A stretch of 64,000 nucleotides of DNA, taken from Faecalicatena orotica. Its GTDB lineage: Bacteria; Bacillota; Clostridia; Lachnospirales; Lachnospiraceae. The notes below the pieces were generated by a model that ran no database searches, had not been told where the DNA came from, and worked only from the letters and a program-made list of their open reading frames with translations. Shown here in pieces: positions 23,318 through 32,020 of this stretch. The stretch is taken from NCBI RefSeq assembly GCF_003149245.1, contig NZ_QGDL01000022.1, positions 1-64,000 on the forward strand, given 5' to 3'. Each line of letters begins with the position of its first letter. Position 1 is the first letter of the stretch. A program made the position numbers and the translations under genes.

Positions 23318-25402
23318 TTACCGTGCCTCAGGAATGATGTATACATTAGGATAAGCCTGGCCTGCTAATATGATTTCTACAGATCCGGCGGCAGTCTGTC
23401 TGCTGCCGAGGATTCCGGAACATTCGTCGTAGTCTATTTTTTTCAGTATCTGTCCGATTTTAGCGGGGTCTGTGATGGTGATTCCTGCGCCGGATGTGTA
23501 ATCTTTGATATAAGCTTTTGCATCCAGATCATCCTGACCGTCGATATTCGGGTAGTATGTGATAGAAGTTACATCTTCCGGGGCTATTTTCTCCCGAAGG
23601 GTAATTCCATAATCATGCAGCAGTTTTAATGTGCCTGTATATGATTTATAAATATAGAACTGTCCGAGCTGTGCGGTTTTTTCACCCGCATAGATGTCCT
23701 GTTCCGGGTATGTGTTTGAAATCTCCAGAACCAGTTCGCCCAAGGGGGATTCATATTGCAGATCGGCAATATCTGCTGCCAGAACGTCTTTTTCATATGC
23801 CTCGAGAAGCTCATTCTGCTGTTCACGGCTGAGCGGGAGGGACATGGGCTGGTAATAGAGGTCCTGCACGGAAACCTTTAACACATCATCTTTATCGAGA
23901 TGGAAGACAGGAAACAGTTCTCTCCGGTAATCCTTATTTTCACACAGCTTTGATAATGTATTCAACAGTCCGGTGCGGTCGACGGCATATCTCCGGTAAA
24001 TATCTCTTCCGTTTTTCATACCATACCTTACAGAGATACTTAAATAATTGTAGGAGGAAGATTCATAATCCACTGTCTTGGGCGTAATCTTGTCCTGTAC
24101 ATTCTGGATACCGTCTTTCGCCAGCTGGTAAAGCGGCGCATAATCGGTAAAGGCGGCGTTTTTGGCAGTAAGCTGGTCGTAGGAGAGAGAGTAGATGTTT
24201 TCGGGGTAAGTAAAATAGCCCGAAAACAAGTCTGCATAAACAGACATATTGTCAAGTCTGCGCTCCGGCGGCAGGTAAGAGTCATAGCCAAACAAATCGA
24301 ACTGCAGAATACAGAGAATGACGATGACTGCGCCGACAGAGATTCCCGAAGAGGCCTTCCCAGAAAGAAGTTTCGCGAGATCTCTGTGATAAATAAATTC
24401 GATGAGCATACACAAAAGGACAGCGGCCAGTATACTGGTAATTATGAGCCACCTTACACTGCCATAAAATTTCAGGGAAATGATGAACATGCCCAGAAAC
24501 AGCGAGGTGGGAATCGTTATCAAAACCTTAATCACCGGTGCAGAAGACCGGAATGCAAGGGCATTCTCAGCAGCCTCGGCAGGGTAATGCCGGTATACGA
24601 AAAGTGCGGCGCCGAGAAACAGGACGGCAGTTATGACCGAACAGATGATCAGGACGGGGGATGAGGGTGACGCTGTGGAGACCCTCAATACCTTCGTATA
24701 CAGCAATGCAGGGGACGAATAAGACTGCAGTTTGTCTATAAAACCTGTAGGCATTCCATTATACCATGTTGCGAAAAACTGATCGGACAATCCATCGAAC
24801 AATGAAAGTATAACGGTGCCGTAAACTAAAAGGACCAGTGATGCCAGAACGCCTGTGACGATCCGTCCTGTCAGGAACATGGCCAGGATACTAACGTGAT
24901 AGCAGATGAGAAATCCCAGAATACCCCCCAGAAGTGCGCTTACACAGAGAAGTGGGATGTTTCCGGTCATCAGCCCATTCGCATAACCAAGCAGTATGGT
25001 GCAGAGACCAAACAGGAGGTATGGCACGAGAAAGATAAGCAGTCCCCCGGCATAAGAGATCGTGAACCACTGCATCCGGCTTAACGGCATCCCATGATAG
25101 AAGTCCTGTTTTTCTCTGGAATGCAGATAAGCAAAACCGCTTACTGCACAAAGTACGGCAATTACAAGAATAAATATGGAAAGAGGTCTGCGCCCGGTCC
25201 CATTGAGCATCTGGGGAAACAGTTCGGAGATCCATTTCAGGCTCTGTCCGTCTCCGGAGCTCTGGTGTTTCATCGTGTCAAGAGTGATCATCGTATAAAC
25301 AGGCATCAGCAGGAAGGTAAAGACAGCGGTAAGTGCGGCGAGCCAGCCCCGGTTCCTGATGTCCGCTTCAATGAATTTAAAGTATGATATTTTTGATGTC
25401 AT
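23318..25402 (-). CDS. ABC transporter membrane protein (DUF6449-like)
   Basis: A 694-residue membrane protein. About ten hydrophobic segments occupy the first 350 residues, beginning WLAALTAVFTFLLMPVYTMI. A long extracytoplasmic or cytosolic soluble region rich in tyrosine and aspartate covers about 370-694. It overlaps the end of the ABC ATPase gene and belongs to a GntR-ATPase-permease operon of the YtrA type, commonly involved in cell-envelope or antibiotic stress export. The substrate is unknown. GGAGGT precedes the start. Confidence 0.82.
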   Translation of the reverse strand: MTSKISYFKFIEADIRNRGWLAALTAVFTFLLMPVYTMITLDTMKHQSSGDGQSLKWISELFPQMLNGTGRRPLSIFILVIAVLCAVSGFAYLHSREKQDFYHGMPLSRMQWFTISYAGGLLIFLVPYLLFGLCTILLGYANGLMTGNIPLLCVSALLGGILGFLICYHVSILAMFLTGRIVTGVLASLVLLVYGTVILSLFDGLSDQFFATWYNGMPTGFIDKLQSYSSPALLYTKVLRVSTASPSSPVLIICSVITAVLFLGAALFVYRHYPAEAAENALAFRSSAPVIKVLITIPTSLFLGMFIISLKFYGSVRWLIITSILAAVLLCMLIEFIYHRDLAKLLSGKASSGISVGAVIVILCILQFDLFGYDSYLPPERRLDNMSVYADLFSGYFTYPENIYSLSYDQLTAKNAAFTDYAPLYQLAKDGIQNVQDKITPKTVDYESSSYNYLSISVRYGMKNGRDIYRRYAVDRTGLLNTLSKLCENKDYRRELFPVFHLDKDDVLKVSVQDLYYQPMSLPLSREQQNELLEAYEKDVLAADIADLQYESPLGELVLEISNTYPEQDIYAGEKTAQLGQFYIYKSYTGTLKLLHDYGITLREKIAPEDVTSITYYPNIDGQDDLDAKAYIKDYTSGAGITITDPAKIGQILKKIDYDECSGILGSRQTAAGSVEIILAGQAYPNVYIIPEAR

Positions 25403-26279
25403 AGCCGGCTACCTCCGTTTCACTGATAAAGATTTCTTCAAGTGTCAGTGGCAGTACTTCTGCAAATACCGGATTCTTCCGGTTTACACATTGCAGGAGC
25501 GATTCCTTCGTTCCCCTTGCAGTAAGCAGAAGAAGGGAACCTGTCTTTTCGTACTGCAGAACTGTGAGTTCCTTTATAAGCTGCTGTTCCAGGGCTTCGT
25601 TCGGAAGTACACACTGAATTTTATGTACATGATATTTTAAATGGTCCAGCTCTTCGGTCAGAAGAAGCTTTCCGTTGTGGATGAGTCCGATGCTGTCACA
25701 GATATCCTCCAGCTCGCGGAGATTATGGGAGGCGATGACCGGAGTGAAATCCCGCTTCATAAGTTCGGATGCAAACAGGCTCTTTACGGCCTGCCTCATA
25801 ACCGGGTCAAGCCCGTCAAAGGTCTCGTCACAGAGCAGATAATCTGCCCCAGTGCAGATACCAAGCAGGATGGATACCTGTTTCTTCATTCCTTTTGAAA
25901 AGGTATTCAGCTTTCTGCTGAAATCAATATTGAGCTTATTGGCGAGTGTATTAAAAAGTTTACAATCGAACCTTGGATATGCCAGAGCATAATAATCACG
26001 CATAAAGGCTGCCGATGCATTTGGAAAAAAGTAAGGGGTATCTGATAAAAAACAAATCTTTTCTTTTGCAGCAGGGTTTTCCGATACGGGTATCCCGTCT
26101 GCCAGAACCTGTCCCTTATCCGGCATCAGTACTCCGGCGATCAGACGCAGCAGCGTGCTCTTGCCGGCACCGTTGCTCCCGACGAGTCCGAAGATCATTC
26201 CTTCCTTAATGGAAGCATTCATATGGTCGATTGCATGGACATTCTGAAACGTCTTATCAAGATTCTTTAATTCGATCAT
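25377..26279 (-). CDS. ABC transporter ATP-binding protein (YtrB-like)
   Basis: 300 residues from ATG at 26279, which overlaps the GntR stop by 4 nt; the frame continues upstream without a start signal. Walker A is GSNGAGKSTLL, the ABC signature is degenerate (TFSKGMKKQ), Walker B is DYLLCDETFDGLD and the switch histidine is IASHNL. A C-terminal 75-residue extension follows the nucleotide-binding domain. It energises the 694-residue membrane protein. Regulation by the upstream GntR gene is inferred from operon structure. Confidence 0.92.
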   Translation of the reverse strand: MIELKNLDKTFQNVHAIDHMNASIKEGMIFGLVGSNGAGKSTLLRLIAGVLMPDKGQVLADGIPVSENPAAKEKICFLSDTPYFFPNASAAFMRDYYALAYPRFDCKLFNTLANKLNIDFSRKLNTFSKGMKKQVSILLGICTGADYLLCDETFDGLDPVMRQAVKSLFASELMKRDFTPVIASHNLRELEDICDSIGLIHNGKLLLTEELDHLKYHVHKIQCVLPNEALEQQLIKELTVLQYEKTGSLLLLTARGTKESLLQCVNRKNPVFAEVLPLTLEEIFISETEVAGYDIKNIIL

Positions 26280-26650
26280 GACTCCCCTCCTTCTGAATAA
26301 TACTGGTCTATATAATTCCTGCATTCGTTCTGGGTGATGCCGATTTCCCTTCCATAAGCAAGCAGAGCGTCCAGATCCTGAAAAAATGCCTGCTTCTTCT
26401 CTTCAGCCAGCTTACCGGAACCCGAGACAAAATTTCCTCGCCCCTTAACCGGGTAGATATATCCCTGCTGTTCCAGCTGTGTATAGGCTTTCTGGATTGT
26501 ATTGGGGTTAATCGAAAGCTGCAGGGCAAGTGAGCGGACAGAAGGCATCTGGTCATCCGGTTCGAGAACACCCTTTAAAATGAGCATCTCAAACCGCTCT
26601 ACAATCTGTTCGTAGATGGGGATCCTGCTCTGATAATCAATGGTAATCAT
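26276..26650 (-). CDS. GntR-family regulator, YtrA type
   Basis: A 124-residue repressor. The winged-helix domain occupies about residues 1-75 (PIYEQIVERFEM, MPSVRSLALQLSINPNTIQKAYTQLEQQGYI). A short 45-residue tail instead of a ligand-binding domain marks the YtrA subfamily, which controls adjacent ABC transporter operons. GGAGG precedes the start. The palindrome at 26680-26706 in front of the gene is a plausible autoregulatory operator. Confidence 0.92.
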   Translation of the reverse strand: MITIDYQSRIPIYEQIVERFEMLILKGVLEPDDQMPSVRSLALQLSINPNTIQKAYTQLEQQGYIYPVKGRGNFVSGSGKLAEEKKQAFFQDLDALLAYGREIGITQNECRNYIDQYYSEGGES

Positions 26651-26679
26651 ACCGGTCCTCCTGTTTTCTTGAGTGTATC

Positions 26680-26706
26680 AAGTGTACTATTTCAAATAAT
26701 ACACTT
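26680..26706. promoter_or_regulatory. Palindromic operator for the YtrA-type regulator
   Basis: AAGTGTA (26680-26686) and TACACTT (26700-26706) are perfect inverted arms around 13 nt. A related GAGTGTATC half site abuts at 26671-26679. Position 30-55 nt before the regulator start and the arm sequence fit the GTGTA-type sites of YtrA regulators. Confidence 0.6.
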
Positions 26707-26720
26707 ATGATAACATGATG

Positions 26721-26738
26721 TGGTTAAACTGTCAACAA
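26721..26738. promoter_or_regulatory. Rex-box-like site upstream of hydrogenase operon 2
   Basis: TGGTTAAACTGTCAACAA matches the Rex consensus TTGTKAANNNNTTMACAA at 12 of 14 defined positions. Rex senses NADH/NAD+ and often controls fermentative and hydrogenase genes in clostridia. It lies about 80 nt upstream of the -35, which is rather far for simple repression of the rightward operon. Confidence 0.4.
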
Positions 26739-26816
26739 AAGAAGAACTGTTTTCACTTGAAAAAAAACTGTTTTCCTATTGCTAATTAGAGGGATTTAAC
26801 ATATAATTATTCGTAA

Positions 26817-26845
26817 TTGATAATTTTTTAACTATATTATACAAT
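26817..26845 (+). promoter_or_regulatory. Promoter of hydrogenase operon 2
   Basis: TTGATA (-35) and TACAAT (-10) are exactly 17 nt apart. The predicted leader contains a 7-bp stem, TTTACAG (26852-26858) with CTGTAAA (26873-26879), just before the ribosome binding site. Confidence 0.75.
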
Positions 26846-26899
26846 GGTTGATTTACAGCAGATTTTTTTGTTCTGTAAACAAAATGAAGGAGGTATCCC

Positions 26900-27373
26900 A
26901 TGTTAGAACAGACCTACTATGATAAGGCCGATGAGATTATTGAATCGCATGGAGCCAAAGCGGCATCCCTTATCCCGATTATCCAGGACATTCAGACAGA
27001 GTATCGCTACCTGCCGCCCGAACTGCTAAGTTATGTGGCGGGAAAATTAGAGATCAGCGAAGCAAAAGCCTACAGTGTGGCAACTTTTTACGAGAACTTT
27101 TCTTTCGAACCGAAAGGAAAGTATATCATTAAAGTCTGTGACGGAACAGCCTGTCATGTCCGCAAGTCTATTCCTATTCTGGAGAGACTTTATACAGAAC
27201 TGGGGCTTTCGAAGGAGAAAGCGACCACGGATGATATGATGTTTACGCTGGAGACAGTATCCTGTCTCGGGGCCTGCGGACTCGCACCGGTTCTGACGGT
27301 GAATGACAAGGTCTATCCGGCTATGACCCCGGATGCAGCTGCTGAACTGGTTCGTGAATTGAGAGGAGCTTAA
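26900..27373 (+). CDS. NuoE-like subunit of bifurcating hydrogenase 2
   Basis: 157 residues. It is a paralogue of the protein at 12406-12900, with [2Fe-2S] ligands in KVCDGTACHVRK and TVSCLGACGLAP. The N-terminal helical part (IPIIQDIQTEYRYLPPELLSYV) is complete. AAGGAGG precedes the ATG. It starts a three-gene operon (NuoE, NuoF, HydA) that, unlike operon 1, has neither a GHKL ATPase nor an HndB-like ferredoxin. Sequence divergence from copy 1 is high, so this is not a recent tandem duplication. Confidence 0.92.
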   Translation: MLEQTYYDKADEIIESHGAKAASLIPIIQDIQTEYRYLPPELLSYVAGKLEISEAKAYSVATFYENFSFEPKGKYIIKVCDGTACHVRKSIPILERLYTELGLSKEKATTDDMMFTLETVSCLGACGLAPVLTVNDKVYPAMTPDAAAELVRELRGA

Positions 27374-27375
27374 AG

Positions 27376-29262
27376 ATGGAAAGAATTGAAAACAGAGAAG
27401 CTCTCGGAAAGGTTCGTGAAACTTCCAGAGCAGAAATCGAGAAAAGTAAATGCAGAGTCCTGATCTGTGCAGGGACAGGCTGTCTGGCAGGAGGCTCAGG
27501 CGCTATTTATGACAGAATGTGCGAGCTGGTCAAAGAAAATCCGGATGTGGAGGTGCACTTCGGGCCTGAAATTGCACACGGCGACGGGGAGATCGGCATC
27601 AAGAAGAGCGGATGCCACGGTTTCTGTGAGATGGGTCCCCTCATGCGGATCGAACCGCAGGGAATCCTGTATACAAAGGTACAGGTTGAGGACTGTGAAG
27701 CGATCTTCCACAGGACAATTGAAAAAGGGGAGCCGATCCGCCATTTATTGTTTAAGCAGGATGGAATCGAATATCAGAAGCAGGAAGACATCCCATTTTA
27801 TAAGAAGCAGACGAGAAATGTCCTGAAGAACTGCGGACACATTGATTCAGAGCATATCGAGGAATATTTTTCCACAGGCGGATATCAGGCGCTGGAAAAG
27901 GTACTGTTCCATATGAAACCGGAAGACGTGATTCAGGAAATTACAGAAGCAAACCTGCGCGGACGCGGGGGCGGCGGTTTCCAGACAGGGTATAAATGGT
28001 CACAGGTTGCGAGGCAGGCGGAGAAAGAACGCTACGTTGTCTGTAACGGTGATGAGGGCGACCCGGGTGCTTTTATGGACAGAAGTATCATGGAAGGCGA
28101 CCCGCATAAGATGATCGAGGGTATGATGATCGCGGCATATGCTGTCGGCGCATCACAAGGGTATATCTATGTACGTGCAGAATACCCGCTGGCAATCAGC
28201 CGTCTGAAACTGGCGATTGCCCAGGCTGAAGAGTGCGGCCTGCTCGGAGACGACATTTTAGGAACCGGTTTTTCATTCCATTTACATATCAACCGCGGCG
28301 CGGGAGCTTTTGTCTGCGGTGAAGGAAGCGCATTAACTGCATCGATCGAAGGCAGCAGGGGTATGCCCCGTGTAAAACCGCCAAGAACGGTAGAACAGGG
28401 CCTGTTCGGGAAACCGACCGTATTGAATAACGTAGAGACGTTTGCTAACGTTCCGATGATTATTTCAGAAGGCGCAGAGTGGTTCAAGAGCATCGGGCCG
28501 GAGAACAGCCCGGGAACGAAAGCATTTGCCCTGACCGGAAGTGTAAAGCACACCGGATTGATCGAGGTCCCGATGGGGACGACACTGCGTGAAGTGATCT
28601 ATGACATCGGCGGTGGAATCAAGGGCGACGGAGAGTTCAAGGCCGTCCAGATCGGCGGGCCGTCAGGCGGCTGCCTCATCACACCTCATCTGGATGTAAA
28701 TCTGGATTTCGATTCCCTTAAAAAAATGGGGGCCATGATCGGTTCCGGAGGGCTGGTTGTCATGGATGACCGCACCTGTATGGTAGAGGTGGCGAGATTC
28801 TTTATGAATTTCACACAGAATGAAAGCTGTGGAAAATGTGTGCCATGCCGGGAAGGGACGAAGCGTATGCTTGAGATTCTGGAACGTATTGTGGCGGGCA
28901 ACGGAAAACTGGAGGATCTGGACCTTCTGGAGGAACTGGCAACGACGATCACAGAGACAGCACTGTGTGGTCTGGGCAAGAGTGCGGCACTGCCGGTTGT
29001 AAGTACACTGAAGCTGTTTAGGGATGAATATGTAGAGCATGTGGTGGAGAAAAAGTGTGCGTCCCATAACTGTACGGCGCTCCGTAAATATATCATCAGT
29101 CCGGAGAGGTGCAAGGGATGTTCCAAGTGTGCAAGGAACTGTCCGGTTGGCGCGATAACCGGGCGTATCAAGGAACCATATGTCATCGACAATGAGAAAT
29201 GTATCAAGTGCGGTGCCTGTGAGAGTGCGTGTGCATTTGGCGCAATACATGTGGAAGGATAG
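27376..29262 (+). CDS. NuoF-like flavoprotein of bifurcating hydrogenase 2
   Basis: 628 residues with the same order as copy 1: [2Fe-2S] thioredoxin-like domain (CAGTGCLAGGS, SGCHGFCEMGP), FMN/NAD(H) core (GRGGGGFQTGYKW, NGDEGDPGAFMDR), SLBB region, ESCGKCVPCREGTKRM, and a C-terminal ferredoxin domain (CKGCSKCARNCP, CIKCGACESAC). It is about 30 residues longer than copy 1 at the N-terminus. It begins 2 nt after the NuoE gene. The glycine replacing the alanine, and the glutamine replacing proline, in the GRGGxGFxTG loop are differences from copy 1 near the flavin site. Confidence 0.94.
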   Translation: MERIENREALGKVRETSRAEIEKSKCRVLICAGTGCLAGGSGAIYDRMCELVKENPDVEVHFGPEIAHGDGEIGIKKSGCHGFCEMGPLMRIEPQGILYTKVQVEDCEAIFHRTIEKGEPIRHLLFKQDGIEYQKQEDIPFYKKQTRNVLKNCGHIDSEHIEEYFSTGGYQALEKVLFHMKPEDVIQEITEANLRGRGGGGFQTGYKWSQVARQAEKERYVVCNGDEGDPGAFMDRSIMEGDPHKMIEGMMIAAYAVGASQGYIYVRAEYPLAISRLKLAIAQAEECGLLGDDILGTGFSFHLHINRGAGAFVCGEGSALTASIEGSRGMPRVKPPRTVEQGLFGKPTVLNNVETFANVPMIISEGAEWFKSIGPENSPGTKAFALTGSVKHTGLIEVPMGTTLREVIYDIGGGIKGDGEFKAVQIGGPSGGCLITPHLDVNLDFDSLKKMGAMIGSGGLVVMDDRTCMVEVARFFMNFTQNESCGKCVPCREGTKRMLEILERIVAGNGKLEDLDLLEELATTITETALCGLGKSAALPVVSTLKLFRDEYVEHVVEKKCASHNCTALRKYIISPERCKGCSKCARNCPVGAITGRIKEPYVIDNEKCIKCGACESACAFGAIHVEG

Positions 29263-29274
29263 GAGGATTCGAAC

Positions 29275-30972
29275 ATGAATTATATGACAATTAATAATAG
29301 AAGGGTAGCCTTTACTAATGAAAAGAATGTTCTTTCCGTTATCCGCAAGTCAGGAATCGATCTGCCGACATTCTGCTATCATTCAGAACTTTCTACATAC
29401 GGTGCATGCCGCATGTGCGTGGTAGAAGATGACAGGGGCAGGGTATTTGCGTCCTGTTCAGAGACACCGAGAGACGGGATGGTCATTTACACAAATACCC
29501 CGCGGCTCCAGCACCACAGAAAGATGATTATTGAGCTTTTACTGGCTTCCCACTGCCGTGACTGTACAACATGTGCGAAAAACGGTGTCTGTACCCTGCA
29601 GAAGCTGTCCAGACAGCTGGGTGTCATGGAGGTCCGTTTCGAAAATAATAAGAAACAGCTGCCGAAAGACATGACTTCTGAATGTATCGTCAGAGACCCG
29701 AATAAATGCATTCTCTGCGGTGACTGCGTAAGGACCTGTGATGAAATACAGGGGCTCGGTGTTTTGGACTTTGCATTCCGAGGTTCCAAGATGCAGGTTA
29801 CCCCGGCGTTTAATAAGGACCTGGCGCAGACAGACTGTGTAGGCTGTGGACAGTGCCGTGCAGTCTGTCCGACAGGTGCGATTACCATTAAGCAGAATGT
29901 AGGCGCTGTGTGGAGGGCACTGGCAGATAACAACACAAGAGTCGTAGTGCAGATCGCTCCGGCAGTCCGTGTAGCGATTGGAGATAAATTCGGAATCAAG
30001 AAGGGTGAAAATGTATTAGGACGCCTCGTTGCGGCACTGCGCCGGATTGGTTTCGATGAGATTTATGATACAAACTTTGGCGCAGACCTGACCGTTATGG
30101 AGGAATCCAAGGAACTGGTGGAACGTCTGGAATCAGGGGAGAACCTTCCGTTGTTCACATCATGCTGCCCGGCATGGGTGAAGTTCTGCGAGAAGAAGTA
30201 TCCGGAATTCAGGAAGAACATTTCGACCTGCCGCTCCCCGCAGGAAATGTTCGGTGCGTTGATTAAAGAAGAGGCACGTATGAATGCTAAGAAGGATACG
30301 AGAAAGACGATGGTAATCTCCATCATGCCGTGTACGGCGAAGAAGTCGGAGATTACACGTCCGGAACACTTTACGGACGGGGAGCAGAACGTGGATTATG
30401 TACTCACGACCACAGAAGTAACCCGTATGATCCAGGAAGCCGGAATCGACCTCGCCCAGGTAAAACCAGAAGCACTGGATATGCCGTTCGGCATCGCATC
30501 CGGTGCAGGGGCAATCTTTGGAGTTACCGGCGGTGTTACCGAAGCTGTCTTAAGAAGACTTGTGAACAGCAATAAGGTAGAAGATCTGGAAGCAATCAGT
30601 TTTACCGGAGTGCGCGGCGTGGACGGAATCAAAGAAGCAAAGGTACAGTTAGGTGACCGGGAAGTCAGAATCGCAGTCGTAAACGGGCTCCAGAGCGCTT
30701 CCGAGGTTCTGGACCAGATGAAGGCAGGAGAGGTGAACTATGATTTTGTAGAGGTTATGGCATGTAAGAGAGGATGTATCGCCGGAGGCGGACAGCCCGT
30801 GCCGATTGGACCAAGAACAAAGAAAGCAAGACTGGAAGGACTCTACAAGATCGACAACCTGGCACAAATCAAACTGTCAAACCAGAACCCGATCGTCATG
30901 ACAGCCTACGACGGAATCCTCAAAGGGAAAGAGCATAAACTTCTGCACAATGAGTATTCGGCTGGTGAATAA
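29275..30972 (+). CDS. [FeFe] hydrogenase catalytic subunit 2
   Basis: 565 residues. [2Fe-2S] (C34, C45, C48, C61), His-ligated [4Fe-4S] (H93, C97, C100, C106), two [4Fe-4S] (about 145-198) and the H-cluster domain are present. L1 is the standard TSCCPAW (C297, C298) and L2 is MPCTAK (C353). L3 is MACKRGC (C497, C501), in which KR replaces the usual PG between the two ligands. All six H-cluster-related cysteines are kept, so activity is expected. The KR pair adds positive charge next to the [4Fe-4S]H cluster and could shift its potential. The gene ends in a long structured 3' region. Confidence 0.94.
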   Translation: MNYMTINNRRVAFTNEKNVLSVIRKSGIDLPTFCYHSELSTYGACRMCVVEDDRGRVFASCSETPRDGMVIYTNTPRLQHHRKMIIELLLASHCRDCTTCAKNGVCTLQKLSRQLGVMEVRFENNKKQLPKDMTSECIVRDPNKCILCGDCVRTCDEIQGLGVLDFAFRGSKMQVTPAFNKDLAQTDCVGCGQCRAVCPTGAITIKQNVGAVWRALADNNTRVVVQIAPAVRVAIGDKFGIKKGENVLGRLVAALRRIGFDEIYDTNFGADLTVMEESKELVERLESGENLPLFTSCCPAWVKFCEKKYPEFRKNISTCRSPQEMFGALIKEEARMNAKKDTRKTMVISIMPCTAKKSEITRPEHFTDGEQNVDYVLTTTEVTRMIQEAGIDLAQVKPEALDMPFGIASGAGAIFGVTGGVTEAVLRRLVNSNKVEDLEAISFTGVRGVDGIKEAKVQLGDREVRIAVVNGLQSASEVLDQMKAGEVNYDFVEVMACKRGCIAGGGQPVPIGPRTKKARLEGLYKIDNLAQIKLSNQNPIVMTAYDGILKGKEHKLLHNEYSAGE

Positions 30973-30974
30973 GG

Positions 30975-31275
30975 GGACGCCTGTGGCAAGACAGCCGCGG
31001 AAGTTCCGGCAGGGCCTGTATGGTCTGTTTGGATGCTGTCCATTTACGAAGAACCACTAATGATAAAATCGGCCTTTCACAGGGCATCGACCACATTTAC
31101 CGTCCAATCTTGATGATTGAACGGTGCAGGTGGTCTTACAATCTGTTTTGGAAAACAGATTGCATCCCTGTGAAAGGCCGATTTTAACATAAGTGGTTCT
31201 AACGTGCATTCTACGCATCCAAACAGACCACACAGACCCAGCCAAAACTTCCACGTCTGCCTTGCCCCAGCCTCA
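30975..31275. repeat. Fold-back element 1, nested inverted repeats of about 300 bp
   Basis: The left arm (about 30984-31088) is complementary to the right arm (about 31165-31275). TGGTCTGTTTGGATGC (31021-31036) pairs perfectly with 31215-31230. The block from AGAACCACT to CACAGGG (about 31050-31084) pairs with about 31166-31200 at 33 of 35 positions, and the outer parts pair with G-U tolerance. The centre holds two more hairpins: ACCAC/ACCGT arms with ACGGT/GGTGG at about 31090-31134, and CAATCTGTTTT/AAAACAGATTG at about 31139-31162. No protein is encoded. It resembles a MITE-like or structured-RNA element. Confidence 0.8.
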
Positions 31276-31492
31276 CGTTCATCCACCGGACGAAAAATCA
31301 TTTGCGGAGGTTTACTGTCTGCCAGTGAAGTGTAACGAGCTGTCAGAAGCCGTAGAATAAACTTAAAATGATATCACACCATAACTGAAAACTTCTTACG
31401 CCAGGTTCTATTTATCCTGCGAATTGATACATTGCTGCCGCCGAACGACGCCGTCAGGCGGAGATTTTTCCGCTGGCTGGATGAAACAGCTT
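31276..31492. other. Spacer between the two fold-back elements
   Basis: No gene is supported. Small hairpins such as CGCCGTCAGGCG and GCGGAGATTTTTCCGC lie near 31450-31472. The minus-strand open frame crossing this stretch continues into the arm of element 2 and is not credible. Confidence 0.5.
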
Positions 31493-31778
31493 CATGAAAG
31501 GGGGATGGGGAAGGGGGCCGGGGGTGGTATGTGGGAGTTCGAAATACTGAAGTGTGTTTACGGATACTAGAAAAAATGACGTCTGCAATGCAGGAAAAAA
31601 TATGATTCCGAATCATATTTTTGGAGAACCCAGCGCGAGAAATCATCAGATTTCTTGTGATGTGTTCTCCGTGCCTGCATTTCAGACGTCATTTTTTCGT
31701 AGAATCCGTTAACAACACGGTGTGTATTTCGAACTCCCACATACCACCCCCGGCCCCCTTCCCCATCCCCCTTTTATG
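31493..31778. repeat. Fold-back element 2, 55-bp near-perfect arms with inner hairpins
   Basis: Left arm 31493-31547 and right arm 31724-31778 are complementary at 54 of 55 positions and very G-rich/C-rich. Inside, AAAAAATGACGTCTG-AATGCAGG pairs with the complementary block ending about 31700. At the tip are AATATGATT/AATCATATT, GGAGAAC/GTTCTCC and GAAATC/GATTTC hairpins. The whole 286 bp can fold into one branched rod. Flanking words GGACGCCT (30975-30982) and AGGCGTCC (31779-31786) are mutual complements that bracket both elements. Confidence 0.82.
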
Positions 31779-31795
31779 AGGCGTCCTCCTCCAAC

Positions 31796-31860
31796 CACCC
31801 CCCAGAAAATCCCCTAGTTCTCTTTTTGTGGATTTTGTATAGTTTTGGGGGTGTTTTTTT
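31796..31860 (+). terminator. Candidate intrinsic terminator after the fold-back elements
   Basis: CACCCCC near 31796 pairs with GGGGGTG (31847-31853), and inner AAAATCC (31806-31812) pairs with GGATTTT (31830-31836). A run of seven T (31854-31860) follows. It is the first good terminator after hydA2, so the fold-back elements may be part of its transcript. From 31861 to 32020 only AT-rich DNA with weak promoter-like words is seen. Confidence 0.6.
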
Positions 31861-32020
31861 GTTAGTGATTTTAAAATGAAAGAAAAATGTAATGTTTTGT
31901 GCTGATTAGTTTATTTTTTTGTTTGATGTGAGGGGGTAAAATGGAAATATCTTAAGAGATGACAGAAAACGGGTCATGAAAAGATAAAAACGAAAAGACA
32001 CGAAGAAGGGGGGCTGTAAG

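Noticed and set aside
31374-31646. 90-residue minus-strand frame in the hydA2 downstream region
   Set aside because: It runs through the arm of fold-back element 2 and into the spacer, with low-complexity PSPSP-type sequence and no ribosome binding site.
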